From an uncultured Limnohabitans sp. (GTDB lineage Bacteria > Pseudomonadota > Gammaproteobacteria > Burkholderiales > Burkholderiaceae_C), in the NCBI RefSeq assembly GCF_937889215.1, contig NZ_CALBEX010000493.1:1-17816 (forward strand): DNA of 17,816 bases, written 5' to 3'. Below the pieces are notes generated by a model. It did not search any database, was not told the origin of the DNA, and saw only the letters and a list, made by a program, of their open reading frames with translations. Position numbers and translations under genes: made by a program. Positions 7,899-14,608 of the stretch are shown here, piece after piece. Within the stretch, counting starts at the first letter, position 1. The number at the start of each line of letters is the position of its first letter.

Positions 7899-9140
7899 AT
7901 GCAAACCAATCTCGCCCCCGAATACCAAAACACCTCCGATGGCATTGAGGCCGAAGCCATCTTGCGCAAGTGCGTGCACTGCGGCTTTTGTACGGCCACT
8001 TGCCCCACTTACCAACTGCTGGGCGACGAGCTCGACGGTCCGCGTGGCCGCATTTACCTGATGAAGCAGGTGCTGGAGGGCGAAACGCCCACCCGCAAAA
8101 CCCAGATGCACTTGGACCGTTGCCTGACCTGCCGCAATTGCGAAAGCACTTGCCCGAGCGGCGTGCAATACGGCCACTTGGTGGACATCGGCCGCAAGCT
8201 GGTGGACGCCAAAGTCGAGCGCCCCACAGGCGAAAAGTTGCTGCGCTGGGCGCTCAAAGAAGGCCTGCCGTCGCCCCTGTTTGCCCCCGCCATGAAGATG
8301 GGCCAACTGGTGCGCGGCCTGCTGCCGGGCAGCCTGAAAGCCAAAGTCCCCGCGCCGCAAGACGCCGGTGCCTGGCCCACCCGCACGCATGCCCGCAAGG
8401 TGCTGATGCTGGCCGGTTGCGTGCAGCCGAGCATGAGCCCCAACATCAACACCGCCACCGCCCGCGTGCTCGACGCCGCAGGCATCCAAACCGTGACCGC
8501 CCCCAAGGCCGGTTGCTGTGGCGCGCTCAAGTTCCACCTGAACGACCAGGGCGGTGGCAAAGACCACATGCGCGCCAACATCGACGCGTGGTGGCCGCTG
8601 GTCGAAAGCGGCGAAGTCGAAGCCATCGTCATGAACGCCTCCGGCTGCGGCGTCATGGTCAAGGACTACGGCCATGTGCTGAAAGACGATCCGCAGTACG
8701 CCGACAAAGCCGCCCGCATCGGCGCGCTGACCCGCGACCTGAGCGAGCTGCTGCCCGAGCTGGTGCCGCTGCTCAAAGACAAGCTCAAACCTGAGGCGCT
8801 GCAAGCCGCAGGCCTACAGGCCTACCACCCGCCTTGCACGCTGCAACACGGCCAGCAGCTCAAAGGCGGCGTAGAAAAGCATCTGGGCGATCTGGGCTTC
8901 AAGATCAAGGTCACGGCCAATGAATCGCACCTGTGCTGCGGCTCGGCGGGCACTTACAGCGTGCTCAACCCCGACTTGTCCAAGCAACTGCGCGATCGCA
9001 AGCTGGGCCACCTGAACGCGCTGCAACCGCAAGGCGTGATCAGCGCCAACATCGGCTGCATCACCCACCTGCAAAGCGGTAGCGGTCTGCCCGTGCGGCA
9101 TTGGGTGGAGTTGGTGGATGGGGCGCTGCTGGTCGGGTGA
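7899..9140 (+). CDS. glcF: Glycolate oxidase iron-sulfur subunit GlcF
   Basis: The 413-residue protein is the iron-sulfur subunit of glycolate oxidase. Two ferredoxin-type [4Fe-4S] motifs are complete: CVHCGFCTATCP (Cys25, 28, 31, 35) and CLTCRNCESTCP (Cys75, 78, 81, 85). Two cysteine-rich CCG domains follow (GCCGALKFH in the middle, LCCGSAGTYS near the C terminus), as in GlcF and heterodisulfide-reductase-like subunits. It should carry electrons from the GlcD/GlcE flavins toward quinone. The ATG at 7899 is preceded by GAGG overlapping the glcE stop codon. The next gene (XRE regulator) is 59 bp downstream and has its own promoter, so the glc unit ends here. Confidence 0.96.
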   Translation: MQTNLAPEYQNTSDGIEAEAILRKCVHCGFCTATCPTYQLLGDELDGPRGRIYLMKQVLEGETPTRKTQMHLDRCLTCRNCESTCPSGVQYGHLVDIGRKLVDAKVERPTGEKLLRWALKEGLPSPLFAPAMKMGQLVRGLLPGSLKAKVPAPQDAGAWPTRTHARKVLMLAGCVQPSMSPNINTATARVLDAAGIQTVTAPKAGCCGALKFHLNDQGGGKDHMRANIDAWWPLVESGEVEAIVMNASGCGVMVKDYGHVLKDDPQYADKAARIGALTRDLSELLPELVPLLKDKLKPEALQAAGLQAYHPPCTLQHGQQLKGGVEKHLGDLGFKIKVTANESHLCCGSAGTYSVLNPDLSKQLRDRKLGHLNALQPQGVISANIGCITHLQSGSGLPVRHWVELVDGALLVG

Positions 9141-9156
9141 AGGGCCTTGTGAGGTA

Positions 9157-9198
9157 AAACAAAATTAACATGATTTGATTTCATGGTAAATTTTGTTT
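9157..9198. promoter_or_regulatory. Nested 42-bp palindrome with embedded promoter before the XRE gene
   Basis: Outer arms AAACAAAATT (9157-9166) and AATTTTGTTT (9189-9198) are perfect inverted repeats. An inner pair CATGA (9169-9173) and TCATG (9181-9185) lies inside, with the centres offset by half a base. A possible promoter fits within: -35 TTAACA (9165-9170), 16-bp spacer, -10 TAAATT (9187-9192). The ATG at 9200 is eight bases after that -10, so the transcript could be leaderless. The site is AT-rich against its surroundings and is a natural operator for the XRE protein encoded next. Confidence 0.6.
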
Positions 9199-9199
9199 C

Positions 9200-9544
9200 A
9201 TGCCGAAGCCTGCTCACGCCACAGAAATTCTGCCTGCTGCGGTTGCCCGTGCCCTAAAAGACCTGGGCGAAAATTTAGCGCTCGCCCGCCAGCGCCGCAA
9301 AGAAAGCCAGCGTACCTGGGCCACTCGCCTGTCGGTCTCGGTGCCCACGCTCATCCGCATGGAAAAGGGCGACCCTTCGGTCGGCATGGGCGTCTACGCC
9401 ACGGCCCTCTGGCTCATGGGCCGGCATGCTGACTTGCCTGAGATGGCGGCACCTGCACAAGACCTGAATGCGCTGGAGCAAGACATTGAAGCCGTGCGCC
9501 AGCGCAGCAAGCGCTTGTCGCGCAAACCGGTGCAAGCCCTGTGA
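9200..9544 (+). CDS. XRE-family HTH regulator, HipB-like
   Basis: The 114-residue protein has a helix-turn-helix of the XRE/Cro type at about residues 24-75 (LGENLALARQRRKESQ, then SVSVPTLIRMEKGDPSVGMGVYATALW). The pattern of 'IRMEKGDPSVGMGVYATAL' is typical of HipB-like antitoxin regulators encoded before hipA kinases. The C-terminal third (about 88-114) is a charged helix rich in Arg and Lys. It probably binds the palindrome that ends two bases before its ATG and represses its own two-gene unit. There is no ribosome binding site; the next in-frame Met falls inside the HTH, so 9200 is the only sensible start. Its TGA stop overlaps the GTG start of the NUDIX gene (GTGA). No hipA follows. HTH family assignment is firm; the antitoxin role is only suggested. 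Confidence 0.85.
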   Translation: MPKPAHATEILPAAVARALKDLGENLALARQRRKESQRTWATRLSVSVPTLIRMEKGDPSVGMGVYATALWLMGRHADLPEMAAPAQDLNALEQDIEAVRQRSKRLSRKPVQAL

Positions 9545-10008
9545 TTTCATTTCAAGAGGGATCCCATCGTTTCCAATACCGTGTTGCGGCGATCGTGATG
9601 GATGCAGGCCAGCTTTTGTTGCATCGGGTCTTAGGTGATGCTTTTTGGACATTGCCCGGTGGTCGGGTGAATGTGGGTGAGTCAGCACAAGCAGCGCTTT
9701 GCCGGGAGTTTGAAGAGGAGCTTGGTACAAGCATTGAGTGTGGCCACCTCGCTTGTGTCGGAGAAAACTTCTTCCGTCACCACCAAGCAAGTCACCATGA
9801 AATTGGTTTGTATTTTTACGCCGGGCTAACCGCTGACGAAAGTTACAACGACAAGCGCATGACGCACAAAGGCGTAGAGACCAACAGGCAGCTTGAGTTC
9901 AAGTGGTTTGAGATCCAGCAGTTGCACCTTGTGGACATGCGACCCCAAGTGGTACGAGATGGCCTGGCCACAATGACATTGCCACACCACTTTGTGCAGC
10001 ACCTTTGA
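9541..10008 (+). CDS. NUDIX hydrolase, coupled to an XRE regulator
   Basis: The 155-residue protein has a complete Nudix box at 41-63 (GRVNVGE, seven residues, REFEEELGT), matching Gx5Ex7REUxEExGU, so it should hydrolyse a nucleoside diphosphate linked to another moiety with Mg2+. The surrounding fold is usual (RVAAIVMDAGQLLLHR before the box, EIGLYFYAGL after it). Substrate cannot be read; ADP-ribose, NADH, oxidised nucleotides or dinucleotide polyphosphates are all possible. The start is GTG at 9541, overlapping the upstream stop codon by one step (GTGA), so translation is probably coupled. Codon use is less GC-rich than in the neighbouring glc genes, with more T/A in third positions, which hints at separate acquisition. 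It converges with the AAA/DUF4143 gene that ends at 10107. Confidence 0.9.
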   Translation: MISFQEGSHRFQYRVAAIVMDAGQLLLHRVLGDAFWTLPGGRVNVGESAQAALCREFEEELGTSIECGHLACVGENFFRHHQASHHEIGLYFYAGLTADESYNDKRMTHKGVETNRQLEFKWFEIQQLHLVDMRPQVVRDGLATMTLPHHFVQHL

Positions 10009-10031
10009 GCGTTAAAGAGGCCTCCCTGTGA

Positions 10032-10053
10032 TTGCGAACGCACAATTTCGCAA
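10032..10053. other. Inverted repeat TTGCGAA-N8-TTCGCAA between convergent genes
   Basis: A perfect 7-bp inverted repeat lies 23 bp after the NUDIX stop codon and about 54 bp beyond the end of the convergent ATPase gene. No T-run follows on either strand, so it is a poor intrinsic terminator; it may only stabilise transcript ends. Confidence 0.3.
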
Positions 10054-10106
10054 GCCTACCAGTCCATTGAAGTGCACCGACTGCGTGCGTTTCATTTGTT
10101 ACCCCT

Positions 10107-11258
10107 TCAACCCGCTAGAACCCCTGCGATATCGCCCACAGAAATCACCTCAACCCCTTCCGCAAAAGGCCAGCGCTGCTGCACGGGGGCGACGATGTAG
10201 GTTTTTTCGGGTTGCACGTCTTGCAGGGATAGCCAGAACCCTTTGGTGAGCTTGGGCGCAATGCTGAACTTGATTTCGAAACCGATTTTTCGCTGCCCGG
10301 TTTCCACCACCACATCCAGTTCGGCGCCCGCCGCTGTTCTGTAAAACGACAGGCTGGCCCCAGTGGGCATGTGGGCGGCAATCTGGTCAATGACAAAGCC
10401 TTCCCAGGACGCACCTGTCATGGGGTGACCTTGCAGGTCGTCCGGATTGCTCAAGCCCAGAAGGCTGTGCAGTAGACCGCTGTCACGGACATAGACCTTG
10501 GGTGACTTGACCAAACGCTTGCCCAGGTTGGCGTGATAGGGCTCGAGTTTTCTGACCAGCAAGGCACCCACCATGTGATCGAGCCAGCGCGTGACTGTCG
10601 GTGCGCTCACGTCCAATGAGTTGGCAATGGCCGATGCATTGAACAACTGGCCATGCACATGCGCCAGCATGCGCCAAAAACGGCGCAGACTTTCGGCGTC
10701 CACGCGCAAGCCCAGAGCTGGCAAATCGGTGTGCAGCAGGTGGCGGATGAACGCATCACGCCAGGCCCAAGAGGCGTGTGAATCGACGGCGGTGTAGCTG
10801 GGCGGAAAGCCGCCGCGCACCCACAAGTCCTGCACGGTACTGAGGTCCGAGCCGACTTCTTTGACGAGGAGCGGGAACATGTCAATCAGACTCAGCCGTC
10901 CGGCCAAGGATTGGGATTGGCGCAGCAATTCAAACGAAGCCGAGCCCAGCAAGACGAAGCGCCCGGGGCGACGGATGCGGTCGATTTCACCGCGCAACAC
11001 CGAAAACAACTGCGGTGCATTTTGAACCTCGTCCAGGATCACCAGCCGGTCTGCTTGGGCTTGCAGAAACAGCGGGCCCTCGCCCAGGCGTGCCTGATCT
11101 TGTGGGGATTCCAGGTCCAGATAAATGGCATTTGGATGGGTGTCCAGCAGAGCACGGGCCAAGGTGGTTTTGCCAATCTGGCGCGGTCCCAAAATGGCAA
11201 CAGCTGGGCTCCATGTGAGGTGTGAGGCCAGTGTGCTTTGGGCGATGCGTTTGAACAT
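10107..11258 (-). CDS. AAA+ ATPase with DUF4143 domain (copy 1)
   Basis: The 383-residue protein belongs to the bacterial/archaeal AAA_14 plus DUF4143 ATPases. Walker A GPRQIGKTT is at 24-32, LVILDEVQ (Walker B) at 72-79, and the sensor-like LLGSAS at 103-108. A winged-helix-like segment (about 203-236, NASAIANSLDVSAPTVTRWLDHM) follows. The DUF4143 part has KVYVRDSGLLHSLLGL and a PD-(D/E)xK-like array: Asp315 in GAELDVVV and FEIK at 327-330. Family function is not established; the wHTH segment suggests DNA binding and the last part resembles a nuclease fold. The ATG at 11258 lies inside a 41-bp palindrome with an embedded promoter, so self-regulation and a leaderless mRNA are likely. Copy 2 (13237-14406) is clearly similar along the whole length (by eye over 40% identity). 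It lies 50 bp after the glxA-type gene. Confidence 0.92.
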   Translation of the reverse strand: MFKRIAQSTLASHLTWSPAVAILGPRQIGKTTLARALLDTHPNAIYLDLESPQDQARLGEGPLFLQAQADRLVILDEVQNAPQLFSVLRGEIDRIRRPGRFVLLGSASFELLRQSQSLAGRLSLIDMFPLLVKEVGSDLSTVQDLWVRGGFPPSYTAVDSHASWAWRDAFIRHLLHTDLPALGLRVDAESLRRFWRMLAHVHGQLFNASAIANSLDVSAPTVTRWLDHMVGALLVRKLEPYHANLGKRLVKSPKVYVRDSGLLHSLLGLSNPDDLQGHPMTGASWEGFVIDQIAAHMPTGASLSFYRTAAGAELDVVVETGQRKIGFEIKFSIAPKLTKGFWLSLQDVQPEKTYIVAPVQQRWPFAEGVEVISVGDIAGVLAG

Positions 11259-11297
11259 CCTTGTATTTTAAATATGCCATATTCAAAATACAAGGAT
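11257..11297 (-). promoter_or_regulatory. 41-bp near-perfect palindrome holding promoter and start codon of ATPase copy 1
   Basis: Arms ATCCTTGTATTTT (11257-11269) and AAAATACAAGGAT (11285-11297) are perfect over 13 bp. The inner bases AATATG/CATATT continue the symmetry about 11277, giving 19 paired positions of 20 (only 11270/11284 fail). On the minus strand a promoter fits inside: -35 TTGTAT (11288-11293), 17-bp spacer, -10 TAAAAT (11265-11270). Only six bases (ACAAGG) lie between the -10 and the ATG, so transcription should start at about the start codon and the mRNA would be leaderless. The AAGG touching the ATG is too close to be a normal Shine-Dalgarno site. Confidence 0.8.
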
Positions 11298-11308
11298 AAA
11301 TCGACTTT

Positions 11309-12250
11309 CTACAAGCATCTGGCCCAAACTCGCCTGAAATCCCGCGCAGAGCCAAAGCCGCAGGCCTCGGCCAGTTGTTCCTGGGTCAGTGACGGGTTGT
11401 GCGCCATCAACTCTTGCGCACGCGCCATGCGCAGTTGCTGCTGGTAGTCCAGCACGCTGATGCCCGTGTGTTGCATGAACAGACGCGACAAATGCCGGGG
11501 GCTCACGCAGGCCACCCCGGCCAGTTCGGCCAATGACCAGCGGCGGGCCGGGTCTTGGCTCAGGCCGTGTGCAAGGCCATCTTGCGCGCGGTGCACGGCC
11601 GGGTGCATGTGGTTGCGGTGCGCCAGCCAGGGTGACAGTAGCGGATCATTCGGACCCCGTCGGGTGTACATCACCAGCCTGCGTGCCACTTGGGCGGCCA
11701 GTGCAGCGCCGGCCACTTGTTCGACCATGTAGAGCGCCAAATCAATGCCTGTGGTGATGCCCGCGCTGGTCAGCACTCGCCCGGCATCCACAAAAATCTG
11801 GTCGGCTTGCACCTGTGCGGTGGGGGCCAGGGTCTGCAGGTCGGCGATCAGGCTGTGGTGGGTGGTGCAGCGCAGGCCGTCGAGTTGGCCTGCCATGGCC
11901 AGCAGCAAAGCACCCGAGCAAATGCTGGCCAAACGCGTGTCTGCTTGCGGTGCTGATTGCAACCAGCGCACCACTTGTTGAGCGGCGGGGGTGGCGTAGT
12001 CTTCGCGCTCATGGCTGTTGCCAGTGATCAGGACCAGGCTGTTGGGCGGCAGCTGGGTGGGCAGGGGTGTCAGCCCGGCCAGTTGGGTGCCCAGCGATGT
12101 GGGTACATGAGCCAGCGGCCCGCAGGTGTGCAATGTCAGCGGTGCGCCCATGTCGCGTGCCATGCGCAGCGCCTCGGCCGGGCCGGCGTAGTCGAGCAGC
12201 AGGACGCCTGGCGTGACAACCAGATAAACCGACAGACTCAAGTTTTCCAT
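11309..12250 (-). CDS. GlxA-family AraC-type transcriptional regulator, C terminus slightly short
   Basis: The 313-residue protein joins a DJ-1/PfpI-like N-terminal domain to an AraC-type C-terminal DNA-binding domain, the GlxA layout. The N-terminal part shows the nucleophile-elbow type CSGALLLAMAGQLDG with Cys111, then TTHH and TSAGITTGIDLALYMVE. The AraC domain (about 235-313) has the first HTH (SLAELAGVACVSPRHLSRLFMQHTG) and the second (SLTQEQLAEACGFGSARDFRRVW). It stops at WARCL, just before the usual GVSPxxYR ending, so perhaps 10-20 residues are missing. I start at the ATG at 12250; an in-frame TTG at 12298 is a weaker alternative. It is the third gene of an isochorismatase-DUF1272-regulator run, and GlxA-type regulators often sit beside such hydrolases. 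Ligand unknown. Confidence 0.9.
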   Translation of the reverse strand: MENLSLSVYLVVTPGVLLLDYAGPAEALRMARDMGAPLTLHTCGPLAHVPTSLGTQLAGLTPLPTQLPPNSLVLITGNSHEREDYATPAAQQVVRWLQSAPQADTRLASICSGALLLAMAGQLDGLRCTTHHSLIADLQTLAPTAQVQADQIFVDAGRVLTSAGITTGIDLALYMVEQVAGAALAAQVARRLVMYTRRGPNDPLLSPWLAHRNHMHPAVHRAQDGLAHGLSQDPARRWSLAELAGVACVSPRHLSRLFMQHTGISVLDYQQQLRMARAQELMAHNPSLTQEQLAEACGFGSARDFRRVWARCL

Positions 12251-12299
12251 GGCCAGCGCTTCAGCAGCTTGAATGGCATGCCTGGTTTTTGGCGGCAAG

Positions 12300-12545
12300 T
12301 CATTCGCACGCGCAGCCTTGCGATTTGAACACCCGTTCGGTCGAAGCCGGGTTGTTCAACAGCTTGGCCGCTGGGCGCACTGGGCGACGTACCAGTTCGC
12401 CACTGCAGTTGGGGCAGATGCCCTGCAAATGGTTGTCGGTGCACTCGGCGCAAAAGGTGCATTCAAAAGAGCAAATCCGCGCTTCCAGCGTCTCAGGCGG
12501 CAGGTCGCGGTTGCAGCATTCGCAGTTGGGGCGCAGTTGGAGCAT
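12300..12545 (-). CDS. DUF1272 zinc-ribbon-like small protein
   Basis: The 81-residue protein is rich in Cys (8, 10, 11, 25, 29, 32, 35, 44, 47, 78, 80) and has the DUF1272 hallmarks: MLQLRPNCECCNRDLPPE, ARICSFECTFCAEC, GICPNCSGELVRRPVRP and NNPASTERVF. The paired Cys motifs suggest two bound zinc ions. The family has no known function. The start at 12545 follows AGGA at proper spacing and matches the usual N terminus; the frame is open further upstream (to 12584) but that would overlap the isochorismatase gene. It begins 20 bp after the isochorismatase stop codon and ends 49 bp before the regulator start, so the three are probably one transcript. DUF1272 genes are often found near hydrolases and regulators of small-molecule metabolism, which does not settle the role. 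Confidence 0.9.
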   Translation of the reverse strand: MLQLRPNCECCNRDLPPETLEARICSFECTFCAECTDNHLQGICPNCSGELVRRPVRPAAKLLNNPASTERVFKSQGCACE

Positions 12546-12565
12546 GGGGTTTCCTGGTGGGCTAT

Positions 12566-13129
12566 TCAAAGGCTGGACAGACAAGTATCCATGTTCAGGA
12601 TGCGCGCAAAGCGGTCAGCCAAGACCAACTCGGTGCGCGTGGTGATGTCTTGGGCGCTGAAAGTCTGACCACTGCCTTTGTGCGTCATCGGGAAAGTGAG
12701 TGTGGCCTCGGACACAAAGTCCACCGCATAACCCATGTCCGAGCCCACACGGGCCGTGGTCTCGCAGCACTGCTCGGTGCGTATACCGCTGATGATGAGG
12801 CGCTGCACGCCTTGACTGCGCAGCCAGTTGTCGAGCCCGGTGTCGGTGAAGGCGTTGTGCACATGCTTGTCAAAGCGTGCGGCAGGCTCGCCTGGCAGCC
12901 AGTCCATGGCACGGATCAGGCCCGAGTCGGCACGAAAAGGCGCATCGTCGTCGATGTGAAAAATGTGTACCACCGGTACATCCGCTGCGCGACAACCTGC
13001 TTCCAGCTTCAGGAGCGCTTGCTGAAATGGCGCTTCATGGCCAGACGACCAATAAGGCATGTGCAAAAAAGATGGCTGCACATCGATGATGAGCAGAGCG
13101 GATTTGGGTGGCTTGGTGAGGCGGGTCAT
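12566..13129 (-). CDS. Isochorismatase-family cysteine hydrolase
   Basis: The 187-residue protein has the catalytic triad of the isochorismatase-like family: Asp16 in LLIIDVQ, Lys88 in RFDKHVHNAF and Cys121 in GIRTEQCCETTAR (the TxxC motif). Members are cytoplasmic amidases or hydrolases such as nicotinamidase, N-carbamoylsarcosine amidase and related enzymes; true isochorismatases of this size often have another residue set. The substrate cannot be named. The ATG at 13129 starts the family's N terminus and no closer Met fits. It is the first gene of the isochorismatase-DUF1272-GlxA-type run on the minus strand, 107 bp after the end of ATPase copy 2, with a possible terminator between. The neighbouring GlxA-type regulator may control it. 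Confidence 0.93.
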   Translation of the reverse strand: MTRLTKPPKSALLIIDVQPSFLHMPYWSSGHEAPFQQALLKLEAGCRAADVPVVHIFHIDDDAPFRADSGLIRAMDWLPGEPAARFDKHVHNAFTDTGLDNWLRSQGVQRLIISGIRTEQCCETTARVGSDMGYAVDFVSEATLTFPMTHKGSGQTFSAQDITTRTELVLADRFARILNMDTCLSSL

Positions 13130-13216
13130 GGTGCGCTGGCTCAGGCGTTGAACATGTCGTCATTGTGCGAATCAGACCGGGCGTTGCACAGGGCTGGGCA
13201 AGACCAGAAGGGGACG

Positions 13217-13244
13217 AAAAAGGACAGCCTTGCCGATCAAGCCT
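13217..13244 (-). terminator. Possible terminator of ATPase copy 2
   Basis: On the minus strand a 7-bp stem with one mismatch (AGGCTTG and CAAGGCT, 5-nt loop, 13226-13244) overlaps the gene's TGA. After four bases it is followed by TTTTT (13217-13221). The overlap with the stop codon and the mismatch make this a weak call. Confidence 0.35.
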
Positions 13245-14406
13245 CGCGTAGCACCTGCATCAACTCCACCAAGCCAATCGCGTGTGTGCCGTAACGCATC
13301 GGAAAGCGTTCGGTGCCGGGATAAACCACATAGCGCTGGTCGATGTTCAGGTCTGCGCAGGCGATGTCGAAGCCTTTGCTCAGTGTGGGCGCGGTGGATC
13401 GTTTGATTTCGATGGCCATCCACGGCTGACCGGCACGCTCAATCAGCAGGTCGATCTCGGCACCCGTATGGGTGCGGTAGCTGTAAGCCGTGCATTGCGG
13501 GTGGGCGGCGGCCATTAGGTTGTCGATGCAAAAGCCCTCAAAACTTGGGCCGCACACAGGGTGACCTGCCAGGTCATGCAAGCTGCCTAAGCCCAGCAAA
13601 GCGTGCACCAGCCCGCTGTCGCGCACATAGACCTTGGGCGCTTTGACCAGGCGTTTGCCCACATTGCCGCTCCAGGGCCGCAGGCGGCGCACCAGTTGCA
13701 GGTCTACCAGCAAGTCGATGTAGCGCTCTACTGCCGGGCTGCTCACGCCCAAGCCACTGGCCAAACGGCTTTGTTGCAGCAGAGCGCCTTGCTGGTGCGC
13801 CAACATGGTCCACAGACGGCCCACGGTTTCGGCTGGCAGGCGTGGCGCAAACATGGGCACGTCGCGTTGCAGGTAGCTGCGCACAAAGTCTTCGCGCCAG
13901 CGCAGGCTGGCCGCATCGCTGGCGGCCAGCAAGCTGTCTGGAAAACCGCCGCGCAGCCACAGCGTTTCCAGATCGGCGGCGGGCCATTCGAGCCCGTGAA
14001 CAGGGCCAATCTCCAGATAGGCCACACGCCCGGCCAGCGTTTCACTGCTTTGCTGCATCAAGTCCAGCGAGGCTGATCCCAGCAGCAAGAAATGGCCAAA
14101 GCGCTGGCCTGCACGGCGGCGCTCGTCGATGATGCCGCGCAGGACTTCAAACAGGCCCGGCATGCGGTGGATTTCATCGAGGATGACCAACTTGCCGCCT
14201 TGGGCGCGCAAAAATGCGTCGGCGTCTTGCAGCCGCAAACGGTCTGCCGGACGTTCCAGATCGAGGTAAGTTGAGCCAGCTGGCCAGGTGTCGGCCAGCG
14301 TGAGCGCCAAGGTGGTTTTGCCCACCTGACGCGGTCCGAGCAGCACCACCGCCGGGGCTTCGTGCAGGCGCTTAGACAGTGTGGTGAGGGTTTGACGGTC
14401 AATCAT
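13237..14406 (-). CDS. AAA+ ATPase with DUF4143 domain (copy 2)
   Basis: The 389-residue protein is built like copy 1. Walker A GPRQVGKTT is at 24-32 and LVILDEIH at 73-80. LLLGSAS comes next, then a winged-helix-like segment (about 209-243, QQSRLASGLGVSSPAVERYIDLL). The DUF4143 part has KVYVRDSGLVHALLGLG and a PD-(D/E)xK-like array, Asp319 in GAEIDLLI and IEIK at 332-335. No function is established for the family. The ATG at 14406 is chosen because AAGG adjoins it, the family N terminus (MIDRQ) begins there, and an embedded promoter points to it; the frame stays open upstream to 14697 without similarity. The two copies share orientation and long identical runs (for example GKRLVK, PKVYVRDSGL), so they are probably paralogues, either duplicated here or gained separately. 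They bracket the three-gene isochorismatase run. Confidence 0.92.
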   Translation of the reverse strand: MIDRQTLTTLSKRLHEAPAVVLLGPRQVGKTTLALTLADTWPAGSTYLDLERPADRLRLQDADAFLRAQGGKLVILDEIHRMPGLFEVLRGIIDERRRAGQRFGHFLLLGSASLDLMQQSSETLAGRVAYLEIGPVHGLEWPAADLETLWLRGGFPDSLLAASDAASLRWREDFVRSYLQRDVPMFAPRLPAETVGRLWTMLAHQQGALLQQSRLASGLGVSSPAVERYIDLLVDLQLVRRLRPWSGNVGKRLVKAPKVYVRDSGLVHALLGLGSLHDLAGHPVCGPSFEGFCIDNLMAAAHPQCTAYSYRTHTGAEIDLLIERAGQPWMAIEIKRSTAPTLSKGFDIACADLNIDQRYVVYPGTERFPMRYGTHAIGLVELMQVLREA

Positions 14407-14408
14407 CC

Positions 14409-14441
14409 TTGAAATTTTAACGTGTGGCGTTAGTATTTCAA
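14409..14441 (-). promoter_or_regulatory. 33-bp imperfect palindrome holding the promoter of ATPase copy 2
   Basis: Arms TTGAAATTTTAACG (14409-14422) and CGTTAGTATTTCAA (14428-14441) are inverted repeats with 12 of 14 positions paired and a 5-bp centre. On the minus strand the right arm gives -35 TTGAAA (14436-14441) and, after a 16-bp spacer, the left arm gives -10 TAAAAT (14414-14419). Seven bases separate the -10 from the ATG at 14406, so the transcript would begin at or beside the start codon. The layout repeats that of copy 1. Confidence 0.7.
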
Positions 14442-14608
14442 TTTTTAATGGATAAATCCTGGATCGCCGACCTGGATTGCCAGCCTCATAAGTCCTTGTC
14501 CCCCATCCGGCAAGGCCCGCGCCCGAGCACGCCAAAATGCCCACCCGGGTAGGATTGAACGCTGAGATGGCAGACCGTGCTTGCAAAGCGCAAACAAAGG
14601 ACAAGACG

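Noticed and set aside
10107..14406. Composite transposon bracketed by the two ATPase genes
   Set aside because: The flanking genes encode ATPases, not transposases, and no terminal inverted repeats or target duplications were seen.
14537..14556. GC-rich palindrome around ACCCGGGT in the gap between ATPase copy 2 and the small coiled-coil gene
   Set aside because: Short and GC-rich, with no T-run and no neighbouring promoter; such repeats are frequent by chance in this DNA.
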